In this document: one piece after another, positions 16,839 to 25,719 of the stretch
How the letters are laid out: every line of letters starts with the position of its first letter
How positions within the stretch are numbered: position 1 is the stretch's first letter
Assembly: GCF_001598255.1 (NCBI RefSeq)
Contig: NZ_BCYP01000034.1
Coordinates: 60,170 to 124,169, forward strand
DNA: 64,000 bases
Direction of reading: 5' to 3'
Origin: Mitsuaria chitosanitabida ATCC BAA-476 = NBRC 102408
Lineage (GTDB): Bacteria; Pseudomonadota; Gammaproteobacteria; Burkholderiales; Burkholderiaceae_C
The notes under the pieces: generated by a model
What the model saw: only the letters and a program-made list of their open reading frames with translations
The model's database searches: none
Told to the model about the DNA's origin: nothing
Position numbers and translations under genes: made by a program

Positions 16839-18008
16839 TCAGGCCCTCCCCGCCAGTGCATCGGTGATGTTCAGGCGCATGGCGTTGATTGCGGGCAGCG
16901 CGCCGACGATCACGCCGAACAGCACCATCAGCCCCACGCCCGTGGCCCAGCTGCCCGGGCCCGCGGCCGGCAGGTTCAGGGCGCCGCCGCTGCCGGCGCT
17001 GACCGCCGGTCCGATGACGCTCGCCAGCCCCAGACCGACCACGCCGCCGATCACCAGCAGCAGCACCGACTCCGCCAGCACCATCATCAGCACGCTGAGC
17101 TCCGAGAAGCCGATCGTCTTGAGCACCGCGATCTCGCCGGTGCGCTCCCGCACCGCCTGCATCATCGTGTTGCCCGACAGCAGCAGCAGCGTGAAGAACA
17201 CCGCGCCCATGATCGAGCTGACGATCAGCCCGATGTCCGCCACCTGCTTCATCCACGAGGCCATCGCGGCCTGCTCGGTCTGGGTGCGAGTCTCATGGTC
17301 CGAGTTGGCCGAGATCGCGTCGATCGCCTTGGCCACGCGGTCCGCCTGGTTGGCGTCGTTCACCCGCGTCACGTACCAGCCGACCGCGCCGCGGTTGTAG
17401 GGCGTGGTGTCGTCGAAGTACTTCCAGTTCAGCAGGAACATCTGGTCGTACCAGCCGCCCGTCTTCTTGTCGGCCGCATGAATCAGGCCGACGATCTCGA
17501 ACTGCCAGTTCTTGCTGCCGCTGGCGTCCGGGAAGATGGTCGACTGCAGCGGGATCTTGTCCCCGACCTTCCAGTTGAACTTGCGGGCCAGCCCCTCGCC
17601 CACCAGCGCGCCGATGCGCGTGCTGGCGAAGGCCTGGCGGGCCTGGTCAGTGACGACCATCTCCGGATACATGTCCAGGTAGTTGGGCGCGACCGCGAAG
17701 CTGAAGACCTGGTTGTGCGGGTCCTGGTACGCGCCGCCGAACCAGTTGGCGTAGGTCACCAGCTTCACGCCGTCGACCGCCTGGATGCGCTGCTGCAGCG
17801 CCATCGGCAAGGTCTGGATGAAGGACAGGCGCGAGCCCGACTGCAGCCGCGACGCGCCGTTGGCGCTCTGGCCGGCCTGGTCGAAGGAGGTCCGCACCGC
17901 GTCCAGCAGGCCGAACAGCAGGAAGGCCGTGATGATGGACACCAGCGTCAGCACCGTCCTGAGCTTGCGCCGGAACAGCGCCGCCCAGATGAGATGAAGG
18001 TATTTCAT
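16839..18008 (-). CDS. ABC transporter permease, FtsX/MacB type (first permease)
   Basis: A 389-residue protein with MacB_PCD/FtsX architecture: one N-terminal span (about 18–37), a periplasmic domain (about 45–260) and three C-terminal spans (about 265–288, 315–340, 360–378). The N-terminus (WAALFRRKLRTVLTLVSIITAF) is typical. It presumably pairs with the neighbouring permease and the upstream ATPase to couple ATP hydrolysis to periplasmic movement. Confidence 0.9.
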   Translation of the reverse strand: MKYLHLIWAALFRRKLRTVLTLVSIITAFLLFGLLDAVRTSFDQAGQSANGASRLQSGSRLSFIQTLPMALQQRIQAVDGVKLVTYANWFGGAYQDPHNQVFSFAVAPNYLDMYPEMVVTDQARQAFASTRIGALVGEGLARKFNWKVGDKIPLQSTIFPDASGSKNWQFEIVGLIHAADKKTGGWYDQMFLLNWKYFDDTTPYNRGAVGWYVTRVNDANQADRVAKAIDAISANSDHETRTQTEQAAMASWMKQVADIGLIVSSIMGAVFFTLLLLSGNTMMQAVRERTGEIAVLKTIGFSELSVLMMVLAESVLLLVIGGVVGLGLASVIGPAVSAGSGGALNLPAAGPGSWATGVGLMVLFGVIVGALPAINAMRLNITDALAGRA

Positions 18009-18026
18009 GGCATGCCTCGTCGGGGG

Positions 18027-18722
18027 TCAGGCCGTGACGCGCGCGGTCTGCTCGACCAGCGTGCCCTTGTCCAGATGCAGCGTCTGGCCGGCGCGCTCCG
18101 CCGCCTTGGGGTCGTGGGTGACCATGACGATGGTCTTCCCATGGTCGCGGTTCAGCGCCTGCAGCAGGCCCAGCACGTCCTCGGCCGACTGGCGGTCCAG
18201 GTCACCGGTGGGCTCGTCGCAGACCAGCAGGGTCGGGTCGGACACGATGGCCCGCGCGATCGACACCCGCTGCTGCTGGCCGCCGGAGAGCTCCGTCGGC
18301 TTGTGGCTCGCGCGGTCCGACAGGCCCACCAGCTGCAGCGCGATCGCCGCGCGCTTGCGGCGCTCGGCGGCGGAGAGCTTGGTCAGCAGCAGGGGCAGCT
18401 CGACGTTGCGCTGCGCCGAGAGCATGGGCATCAGGTTGTAGAACTGGAACACGAAGCCGACCCGCGAGGCCCGCCACTTGGCCAGCGCGGCGGTGCCCAG
18501 CTGGTCGATGCGCTCGCCGCCGATGGCGATGCTGCCGCCGGTGGGCTGGTCCAGGCCGCCGATCAGGTTCAGCAGCGTCGTCTTGCCGGACCCCGAGGGC
18601 CCCATCAGCGCCAGGAAGGCGCCCTGCTCCACGTCCAGATCGATGTGGTGCAGCACCTCCACCTTCTGCTTGCCTCGCGTGTAGACCTTGGACAGGTCAC
18701 GGATCTCGATCAACTTGCTCAC
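18027..18722 (-). CDS. ABC transporter ATP-binding protein (MacB/LolD type)
   Basis: A 231-residue ATPase from a GTG start at 18722, chosen because GAGGAG lies five bases upstream and the protein then begins with the normal SKLIEIRDLSKVY. Walker A GPSGSGKT at residues 41–48, signature LSGGQQQR and Walker B LLVCDEPTGDLD are intact. It powers the two FtsX permeases encoded just downstream. Confidence 0.93.
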   Translation of the reverse strand: MSKLIEIRDLSKVYTRGKQKVEVLHHIDLDVEQGAFLALMGPSGSGKTTLLNLIGGLDQPTGGSIAIGGERIDQLGTAALAKWRASRVGFVFQFYNLMPMLSAQRNVELPLLLTKLSAAERRKRAAIALQLVGLSDRASHKPTELSGGQQQRVSIARAIVSDPTLLVCDEPTGDLDRQSAEDVLGLLQALNRDHGKTIVMVTHDPKAAERAGQTLHLDKGTLVEQTARVTA

Positions 18723-18885
18723 GGTGACTCCTCGCATCAACGGTTCAAACGCCTCATGCCCGCGCGGGCGCGCGGCCCGCCCGCCCCACGTCCTCACGAC
18801 GCGCGGCGGGTCTCCCAATCGACAGGTTCGACAGCACTTCCGGATGAGCGCCCGCTCCGACTCGTCGCGGCGCGGGGCCCCCGGT

Positions 18886-20112
18886 CTACTTGCCCGAGGC
18901 GACCAGACGGATCTGACCGCCGTCCTTCAGGTCCTCGGGGGGATTCACGACGATGGGCTCGCCGGGCTTGAGCCCGTCCAGCACCACCGCCTGGGCGCCC
19001 ACCGGCGTCCCCTGCTTCACCTTGCGCGCCGCGGCGTTCTGGCCGACGACGACGAACACCACCTCGGCGCCATCCCGCGTCACGACCGCGGACTTGGGCA
19101 CCAGCACGCCCGGCGGCGGCGCGACCTGGCCGGTCTGCTTCGGCGCCAGGAAGGACACCCGCACGCCCATGTCGGGCACGACGCGCTGGTCCTTCTGCTC
19201 CAGCGCGACCCGCACCTTGACCGTGGCCTTGCCGCGGTCGGCCGAGGGCACGACCGCGATCACGTGCGCGGGGATGCGCCAGTCGGGATAGGCGTCCAGC
19301 ACGGCCTCGGCCGGCATGTCGCCCTTGACCTGGCCGATGTAGGCCTCGTTCACGTCGACGTCGATCTCCAGCGAGTCCATGTCGACGATGGTGCCCACGC
19401 CGGTGCGGGTGAAGCCGCCGCCGGCGGACAGCGGGGAGACGATCTCGCCCACCTGCGCCGCCTTGGCGGTGATCACGCCGGCGAACGGCGCCTTCACGAT
19501 CGTGTAGTCGAAGTTGACCTGCGCCTGGGCCGCCTGCGCCATCGCGGCGTCGGCCTCGCGGCGGCGGGCCTCCACCTGGGCGGTGTAGGCGTTGACGGCG
19601 GTGCGCGCCTGCTCGGCGGCCTGCTTGGTCGTCATGCCGCTGGCGGACAGCTCGTCCTGACGCCTGAGGTCGGACTGGGCCTGCGCGAGCTGGGCCTGCG
19701 TCGCCACCACGTTGGCCTGGGCGCTCTTGACGTTGGCCTGCGCCATCGCCAGCGAGGCGCGCAGCGCCGCGTCCTCGAGACGCGCCAGCACCTGCCCCTT
19801 GGCGATACGGTCGCCCTCCTCGAACAGCACCTCGGTCAGCGTGCCGGTGATCTGCGTGGAGACGGTGGCCGAGCGGCGCGCCGTCACGTAGCCGGTGGCC
19901 TGCAGCACCGCGTTGCCGCCGCCCGCGCCGCCGCGCGCCTGCGCGTTCGCGGTCTCGACCTCGGGCACCTGGGACTGTCGCCACCACCACCAGCCGCCGC
20001 CGGCCAGCAGGGCCAGCACGACGATCACCGCCACCAGGATCCAGACCCATCGGGGCGGTCCGCCGCCGTGGTCGTCACGTTCCGTGCCCTGGATGCGCAG
20101 CTCTTTCAACAA
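18886..20112 (-). CDS. Membrane fusion protein of a MacAB-like exporter (HlyD/RND-MFP family)
   Basis: A 408-residue periplasmic adaptor: a membrane anchor near residues 22–43, a first lipoyl half (ATVSTQITGTLTEVLFEEGD), a long alpha-hairpin rich in Ala/Gln (about 115–190), a second lipoyl half (VKAPFAGVITAKAAQVGE) and a beta-barrel. It bridges the ABC pump to an outer-membrane TolC-like channel, which is not encoded nearby. It is the first gene of the four-gene minus-strand operon. Confidence 0.92.
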   Translation of the reverse strand: MLKELRIQGTERDDHGGGPPRWVWILVAVIVVLALLAGGGWWWWRQSQVPEVETANAQARGGAGGGNAVLQATGYVTARRSATVSTQITGTLTEVLFEEGDRIAKGQVLARLEDAALRASLAMAQANVKSAQANVVATQAQLAQAQSDLRRQDELSASGMTTKQAAEQARTAVNAYTAQVEARRREADAAMAQAAQAQVNFDYTIVKAPFAGVITAKAAQVGEIVSPLSAGGGFTRTGVGTIVDMDSLEIDVDVNEAYIGQVKGDMPAEAVLDAYPDWRIPAHVIAVVPSADRGKATVKVRVALEQKDQRVVPDMGVRVSFLAPKQTGQVAPPPGVLVPKSAVVTRDGAEVVFVVVGQNAAARKVKQGTPVGAQAVVLDGLKPGEPIVVNPPEDLKDGGQIRLVASGK

Positions 20113-20411
20113 TGCGGTATCGATGACAGCCCCCTTGCGTTGCGGCCCCGCCGGGTCGGCGGGGTCTCGGTCGGATCGGGGCGCATTCTGCGCGGCGCCC
20201 GGCGCGCGTCAATCCTGACTTGCGACGAATGGCGGATGGTGGTCGTGAATGCCCCCCGGTGACGACGAATGGCGGACCGCGACTTCGACACGCCGGGCAC
20301 GCGCGCGCCAGGGGGTCGGCGACCCTCCCTCCGGGCCGCCCAGGCGCCTTCCGCCCCGGCGCGGGGAGCGGCGGCCCCTTGGCGCGAGGCGGGGGCCGAG
20401 GGTCATGAGGG
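20113..20411. other. Intergenic region with a 14-bp direct repeat
   Basis: 299 bases between the exporter's first gene and the end of the response-regulator gene. A 14-base direct repeat (CGACGAATGGCGGA) occurs at 20223–20236 and 20263–20276. The exporter promoter should lie here. No clear promoter or terminator was recognised in the very GC-rich remainder. Confidence 0.35.
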
Positions 20412-21059
20412 TCAGCTCTCGACCAATCCGTTGCGGATGGCGTAGACGGTGAGCTCGGAGTTGTTGGACAGCGCCAGCTTCTCCAGCACCCGCGCGCGGT
20501 AGACGCTGACGGTCTTGGGGCTGAGCATCAGCTCCTCGGCGATGTCGGACAGGCGCTTGCCCGAGGCGATCATGACCAGCGTCTGCAACTCCCGGTCGGA
20601 CAGCTTCTGGTGCGCCTGCTCGGGGGCCGGCGCGGTCAGGCTCTCGACCAGCATCTGGGCGATCTCGGGCGTCACGTACTTGCGGCCTTGCGCCACCGTG
20701 CGCACCGCCTGCACCAGCAGCTGCGGATCGCCGCCCTTGTTCACGTAGCCGAAGGCGCCCGCCCGCAGCGCGCGAATGGCGTACTGGTCCTCGGGATACA
20801 TGGAGACGATCAGCACCCGCGTGGTGGCCCCCTCGTCCTTGAGCACGTGCAGCACGTCCAGGCCGCTGCGGCCCGGCATGTTGATGTCCAGCACCAGCAC
20901 GTCGCATTGCTTGTCGGCGGGCAGCGTGCGCATCAGGCTGCGCAGCTCGCCGTAGTCGCCGGCCTCGCCGACCACCTCGATGTCGGGCGCGTCGGAGAGC
21001 GTGTCCCGGATGCCACGGCGGATCAGCGCGTGGTCGTCGCACAGGATGACTTTGATCAT
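20412..21059 (-). CDS. LuxR/NarL-family response regulator
   Basis: A 215-residue two-domain regulator. The REC domain has the acidic pair (CDD, residues 7–9) and phospho-acceptor D58 in VLVLDINMPG. The C-terminal LuxR-type helix-turn-helix reads KRLSDIAEELMLSPKTVSVYRARVLEKL. Its start overlaps the kinase stop by four bases (ATGA), so it is very likely the partner of that kinase. The ATG at 21059 gives a normal family length. Confidence 0.95.
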   Translation of the reverse strand: MIKVILCDDHALIRRGIRDTLSDAPDIEVVGEAGDYGELRSLMRTLPADKQCDVLVLDINMPGRSGLDVLHVLKDEGATTRVLIVSMYPEDQYAIRALRAGAFGYVNKGGDPQLLVQAVRTVAQGRKYVTPEIAQMLVESLTAPAPEQAHQKLSDRELQTLVMIASGKRLSDIAEELMLSPKTVSVYRARVLEKLALSNNSELTVYAIRNGLVES

Positions 21060-22258
21060 AGGTCGCCCCACGAGGAGGGGTCGTGCGCGGCGACCGCCGG
21101 CGAGCCGGCCGCGTCGGAGGCGGCGCCCTGGGAGGCCGGGGACGGCCCGTCGTCCTCGTCGTCGAAGTCCAGCGCGGCGATCACCCCCCGCAGCGGCACC
21201 GACAGGATCAGCGCGGTCCCCTGCGGGCCCGTGCTCAGGTCGACCCAGCCGCCCACCGTGGCCGCGCGCTCGCGCAGGCCGCGGATGCCGAAGCTGCGCG
21301 CCTTGCTCAGATCGCCCGGCGCCACGCCGCGGCCGTTGTCCTTGATCTCCAGCGTCAGCACCCCGCCCTCCATGCTCAGCTCCACCTCGACCTTGCTCGC
21401 CTCGGCATGCTTGGACACATTGGTCAGCGCCTCCTGCGCGCAGCGGTAGGCCACCAGCGGCACGCCGGGCGGGAGCTGGAACTGCTCGCCCACATGCCGC
21501 ACCGCGGTCGCGATGCCGGTCCGGCGCTCGAAGCGCGCCGCCAGCCACTGCACCGCTGCCAGCAATCCCTGTTCCAGGATGGCCGGACGCAGGTTGTGCA
21601 TGATCCGCTGGCTCGATTCGATGGCGCTGGTGACGGTCTCCAGCGCGGACTGCACGCGCTGCTGCACGTCCTCGTCCTTGCTGTGCCGCGCGATCCAGGC
21701 CAGATCGAACTTCAGCGCCGTCAGCGAGCCGCCGACGTCGTCGTGGATCTCGCGGGCGATGGCCGCGCGTTCCATCTCCACGCTGGTCTGCAGGTGGCCG
21801 GCCAGTTCATGCAGCTGCTGCTTGGACTTGAGCAGTTCCCGGTCCGCCTCCTGCCGGGCGCGCTGCGCCTCGCAGGATTCGATCGCGTGCAGCAGCGCGG
21901 GCGCGAGGCGCGCCAGGTTGTTCTTGAGCAGGTAATCCGACGCACCGGTGCGCATCGCGGCCACCGCCGTGTCCTCGCCGATCTCGCCCGAGACCAGGAC
22001 GAAGGGGAGCACCAGCTGCCGCTGCTTGATGATGTCCAGCACCACCAGGCCCGAGAAACCGGGCAGGTTGTAGTCCGAGATGATGGCGTCCCAGGGCCGG
22101 TCCAGCGCCGATTCGATGTCGGGCAGCGTGTCCAGCCGGGTGATCTCGAAGCGCAGTCCGGCGCGTTGCAGTTGGGCCAGGATCAGTTGGTGATCCAGGT
22201 CGGAATCTTCGATATGCAGCAAACGCAGGCGGCGCTCGGCGAGGGGGACAGTCGGCAT
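21056..22258 (-). CDS. Sensor histidine kinase with N-terminal receiver domain (HisKA_3 type)
   Basis: A 400-residue soluble kinase: REC domain (about 11–125; acceptor D62 in IISDYNLPG), a coiled coil, a HisKA_3 dimerisation domain with H172 in EIHDDVGGSL, then an HATPase_c domain (QEALTNVSKHA; DNGRGVAPGD). It has no membrane span, so its input is probably phosphorelay from another kinase or an intracellular cue. An in-frame ATG at 22288 would add ten residues; neither start has a strong ribosome-binding site. The final 45 residues are acidic and Ala/Ser-rich. Confidence 0.9.
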   Translation of the reverse strand: MPTVPLAERRLRLLHIEDSDLDHQLILAQLQRAGLRFEITRLDTLPDIESALDRPWDAIISDYNLPGFSGLVVLDIIKQRQLVLPFVLVSGEIGEDTAVAAMRTGASDYLLKNNLARLAPALLHAIESCEAQRARQEADRELLKSKQQLHELAGHLQTSVEMERAAIAREIHDDVGGSLTALKFDLAWIARHSKDEDVQQRVQSALETVTSAIESSQRIMHNLRPAILEQGLLAAVQWLAARFERRTGIATAVRHVGEQFQLPPGVPLVAYRCAQEALTNVSKHAEASKVEVELSMEGGVLTLEIKDNGRGVAPGDLSKARSFGIRGLRERAATVGGWVDLSTGPQGTALILSVPLRGVIAALDFDDEDDGPSPASQGAASDAAGSPAVAAHDPSSWGDL

Positions 22259-22532
22259 GGCCGCGAGTATGCCAAGTTTGTCGCGCATCCCTCATCTACG
22301 CAGGTGACCCCACAGCTTTCTGTAGGCTGGAAACCGTAGAGTCTTGGGTTTACCCTTATCGAGAATTTGTGTCCCCTAGTCGATCTACGTTATTGGACCA
22401 ACTTTGACCAGTTAGTCCGGTCGACAGATTCGACGCAAAGGCCGAAGATTCTTGTCAGCCGCAAAAGTCCGGGCGCACGTCTGAGTTGGGCAGACGTGAT
22501 CACGCACCAGGACGCCCCTAGTTGGAGCCAAG

Positions 22533-22988
22533 ATGCAAATCGATGAGACAGCGGTGGAGCCGGATGGCGGGCTGATGCCGCTGCTGGCCGCGGCCGAGCT
22601 GCAGGACCATTTGATGACGGTCAACAATGACCTGGAGCGCCTGCAGCGGCTGCTCGACGACGCCTGCGAGGCGCTGTCGACGCATTTCTTCGGCGCGTCC
22701 GGTCTGGTGGACCAGATGCGCGAGCGCCTGCCGGACGCCAAGGACCAGGATGCGCTGCAGCAGCTGATGCTGCATCTGGCCGGTGCGATCACCGCGCTGC
22801 AGTTCCAGGACATGTCCACGCAGCTGATCGCGCACACGAGCCAACGGCTGCGCAACTGCTCCGACCAACTGGCCCGAGACACCTTCGGGGACGACGAGGA
22901 CGGCATGGCCGTCGTCGAGACCGCCCCCCTGAGACCGAACCCCGTCACGCAGGACGAGATGGACGCGGGATCGATCGAGTTGTTCTGA
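22533..22988 (+). CDS. Short CheZ-like chemotaxis protein
   Basis: A 151-residue helical protein. The segment LQFQDMSTQLIAH carries D93 and Q97 with the D-x3-Q spacing of the CheZ phosphatase active site (D143/Q147 in E. coli, within QDFQDLTGQ). Its C-terminus (MDAGSIELF) is a short acidic-hydrophobic tail after a linker, as in the CheZ tail that binds CheY. CheZ is normally about 210 residues, so the long N-terminal helix is shortened. It stands 133 bases upstream of cheY. A role in CheY-P dephosphorylation is inferred. Confidence 0.7.
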   Translation: MQIDETAVEPDGGLMPLLAAAELQDHLMTVNNDLERLQRLLDDACEALSTHFFGASGLVDQMRERLPDAKDQDALQQLMLHLAGAITALQFQDMSTQLIAHTSQRLRNCSDQLARDTFGDDEDGMAVVETAPLRPNPVTQDEMDAGSIELF

Positions 22989-23121
22989 TTGTTCCGTTCC
23001 TCGACGCCGCTTCTGACGCTTACGTCACGGAAACACCTTTCGGCGTCATCGCAGCGACCTCACTCTCATCAAGAATTGTCGGGTCCACCCGAAAACACGC
23101 TAGTCATCCGGAGAACTCAAA

Positions 23122-23484
23122 ATGCCCTCGATCCTCGCCGTAGACGATTCGGCCTCCATGCGCCAGATGGTCTCGTTCACCCTCAAGAATGCGGGTTTCA
23201 ACGTCGTGGAGGCGGTGGACGGGCAGGACGCCTGGGAAAAGTCGTCGCAACGCGATTTCGACCTGGTGCTGACCGACCAGAACATGCCGCGGATGGATGG
23301 CATCAGCCTGACCAAGAAGCTGCGTGACAACCCCAAGTTCAAGACCACGCCCATCCTGATCCTGACCACCGAGTCCAGCGATCAGATGAAGCAGGCCGGC
23401 CGCGCCGCGGGCGCCACCGGCTGGCTGGTCAAGCCGTTCGACCCGGCCAAGCTGATCGAAGTGATCGGCAAGGTGATCCGCTGA
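23122..23484 (+). CDS. cheY: Chemotaxis response regulator CheY
   Basis: A 120-residue single-domain receiver. Key residues are present: D8-D9, phospho-acceptor D52 in LVLTDQNMPRMDG, T82-T83 (ILTTES) and K104 in VKPF. CheY-P binds FliM and changes the direction of flagellar rotation. It is followed 20 bases later by cheA. Confidence 0.95.
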   Translation: MPSILAVDDSASMRQMVSFTLKNAGFNVVEAVDGQDAWEKSSQRDFDLVLTDQNMPRMDGISLTKKLRDNPKFKTTPILILTTESSDQMKQAGRAAGATGWLVKPFDPAKLIEVIGKVIR

Positions 23485-23504
23485 GTTCGCGCGGGAGAGC
23501 ATCG

Positions 23505-25655
23505 ATGGGAGACATGACCTCCGAAGGCGCCAACCTGGGCGCCGGCATTGACCTGAGCCAGTTCTACCAAGTCTTCTTCGAGGAGGCCGGCGAGAACCTG
23601 GACAACATGGAGCAGTTGCTCCTCAACCTGGATGTCGCCAATCCGGACGATGAGCAGATGAATGCCATCTTCCGGTGCGCGCACTCGATCAAGGGCGGCG
23701 CGGCGACCTTCGGCTTCAACGACGTGGCCGAGCTGACCCACCAGATGGAGACGCTGCTGGACAAGCTGCGCCGCCACGAGCTGGCCCCCACCTCGCAGAT
23801 GGTGGACGTGCTGCTGCAGTCGGGCGACGCGCTGAAGGCGCAACTGGCCCGCCATCAGGGCTCGGGCGCCGACGCCGTGGACACCAGCGACCTGCTGAGC
23901 AGCATCCGCACCCTGGTCGACGGGGGCACGCTGGACGGCACCCGCCCCGCGCCCGCCCCGGCGCCCCAGGCCGCGCCCGCGCCGGCGCCCGCCGCGGCCA
24001 CGCCGGCCCCGGCGCCGCTGAAGTCGACGGTGCGCCAGCTGGAACTGCTGGTCGGACCGCTGAGCAACCCCGCGCAGGCCGACAACCTGGTCGAGCTGTT
24101 CAAGGAAATCACCGACCTGGGCACGATCGAGCCGCTGGACGGCGGCAACTCGGCCGACGGCATGCGCCGCTTCAAGGTCCTGACCAGCAGCAGCGACAAC
24201 GACCTGCTGGACCTGTTCACCTTCCACGTCTCGCGCGAGGAAGTGAAGATCCTGCCGCTGGGCGACGGTTACGGCTTCCATGAGGGCGCGCCCGGCGCGC
24301 CGCCGGCCGAGGCCAAGAAGGACGAGGACCCCGGCTACGGCTTCTTCGACGACGCCCCGGGCGTGCCCGCCGCCGACGCCACCGAGGCCAAGAAGGACGA
24401 GGCGCCCAAGGCCAGCGTGCCGGTGCCCGCCGCCAAGCCGGCCACCCCGGCCCGCACCGACGTCGCGCCGCGCGCCGGTGGCGCCAGCCCGGACCAGTCC
24501 ACGCTGCGCGTCTCCGTCGAGAAGGTCGACCAGCTGATCAACCTGGTGGGCGAGCTCGTCATCACCCAGGCCATGCTGGCGCAGAACAGCCGCAACCTGG
24601 ATCCGGGCCTGTATCAACAGCTGGCCTCCGGCCTGGCCGACCTGGAGCGCAACACGCGCGACCTGCAGGAATCGGTCATGTCGATCCGCATGATTCCGAT
24701 GTCGGTCGTGTTCAACCGCTTCCCGCGCATGCTGCGCGACCTGGCGGCCAAGCTCGGCAAGAAGGTCGAGCTGGTCACCCAGGGTGAAGCCACCGAGCTG
24801 GACAAGGGCCTGGTCGAGAAGATCACCGACCCGCTGACCCACCTGGTGCGCAACAGCTGCGACCACGGCATCGAGCTGCCGGCCGACCGCATCGCCAAGG
24901 GCAAGCCCGAGCAGGGCACGATCACGCTGGTCGCCTCCCACCAGGGCGGCTCCATCGTCATCGAGGTCCGCGACGACGGCCGCGGCCTGAACCGCGAGAA
25001 GCTGATCAAGAAGGCGCGTGAAAAGGGCATCGACGCCCCCGACACGATGACCGACCAGGAAGTCTGGGGCCTGATCTTCGCGCCGGGCTTCTCGACGGCC
25101 GACCAGGTCACCGACGTGTCCGGCCGCGGCGTGGGCATGGACGTGGTCAAGAAGAACATCACCTCGCTGGGCGGCACGGTGGAGATCGACTCCGCCGAGG
25201 GCTACGGGATGAAGGTCTCGGTCCGCCTGCCGCTGACGCTGGCCATCATGGACGGCATGAGCGTGGGCGTGGGCGAAGAGGTCTACATCCTGCCGCTGTC
25301 CTCGGTGGTCGAGTCCTTCCAGGTCCAGTCCGACACCATCAAGACCGTGGGCGGCTCCGGCCGCGTGGTCGAGGTCCGCGACGAGTACATGCCCGTCGTG
25401 GAGCTTGAGCAGGTCTTCAACGTGCCTCGCTTCGACTTCGAGCATGTCAGCTCGATCATGGTCGTCGTCGAGGCGGAGGGCGGCCGCGTCGCCCTGCTGG
25501 TCGACGAGCTGCTGGGGCAGCAGCAGGTCGTGGTGAAGAACCTCGAGGCGAACTACCGCAAGGTCACCGACGTGTCGGGCGCCACGATCATGGGCGACGG
25601 CCGCGTCGCGCTGATCCTGGACGTGGGCAGTCTGGTGCGCCGCTCGCGGCATTGA
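23505..25655 (+). CDS. cheA: Chemotaxis histidine kinase CheA
   Basis: A 716-residue kinase with the normal domain order: P1 (phospho-acceptor H60 in CAHSIKGGAATFGF), an Ala/Pro linker, a P2-like domain (about 178–255), a second linker, P3 dimerisation (about 325–395), P4 ATPase (VRNSCDHGIE; DDGRGLN) and a C-terminal CheW-like P5. The second linker has a repeated GYGF(F/H)…APG..AEAKKDE motif. CheA phosphorylates CheY under receptor control. A second ATG at 23514 is an alternative start. Confidence 0.96.
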   Translation: MGDMTSEGANLGAGIDLSQFYQVFFEEAGENLDNMEQLLLNLDVANPDDEQMNAIFRCAHSIKGGAATFGFNDVAELTHQMETLLDKLRRHELAPTSQMVDVLLQSGDALKAQLARHQGSGADAVDTSDLLSSIRTLVDGGTLDGTRPAPAPAPQAAPAPAPAAATPAPAPLKSTVRQLELLVGPLSNPAQADNLVELFKEITDLGTIEPLDGGNSADGMRRFKVLTSSSDNDLLDLFTFHVSREEVKILPLGDGYGFHEGAPGAPPAEAKKDEDPGYGFFDDAPGVPAADATEAKKDEAPKASVPVPAAKPATPARTDVAPRAGGASPDQSTLRVSVEKVDQLINLVGELVITQAMLAQNSRNLDPGLYQQLASGLADLERNTRDLQESVMSIRMIPMSVVFNRFPRMLRDLAAKLGKKVELVTQGEATELDKGLVEKITDPLTHLVRNSCDHGIELPADRIAKGKPEQGTITLVASHQGGSIVIEVRDDGRGLNREKLIKKAREKGIDAPDTMTDQEVWGLIFAPGFSTADQVTDVSGRGVGMDVVKKNITSLGGTVEIDSAEGYGMKVSVRLPLTLAIMDGMSVGVGEEVYILPLSSVVESFQVQSDTIKTVGGSGRVVEVRDEYMPVVELEQVFNVPRFDFEHVSSIMVVVEAEGGRVALLVDELLGQQQVVVKNLEANYRKVTDVSGATIMGDGRVALILDVGSLVRRSRH

Positions 25656-25719
25656 GCATCCGTCGAATCTGAGGGCGCGCCGGCCGAGGAGGCCGGCGCC
25701 CCGGGCATGAGAGGTCAAC

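Noticed and set aside
15472..17400. A 642-residue plus-strand open frame over the ABC permeases
   Set aside because: It is Arg/His/Gln-rich antisense of real FtsX permease genes on the other strand.
22289..22532. Sigma-28-type promoter for the chemotaxis genes
   Set aside because: I looked for TAAA-N15-GCCGATAA on both strands in this 244-base gap and found only partial matches with wrong spacing.
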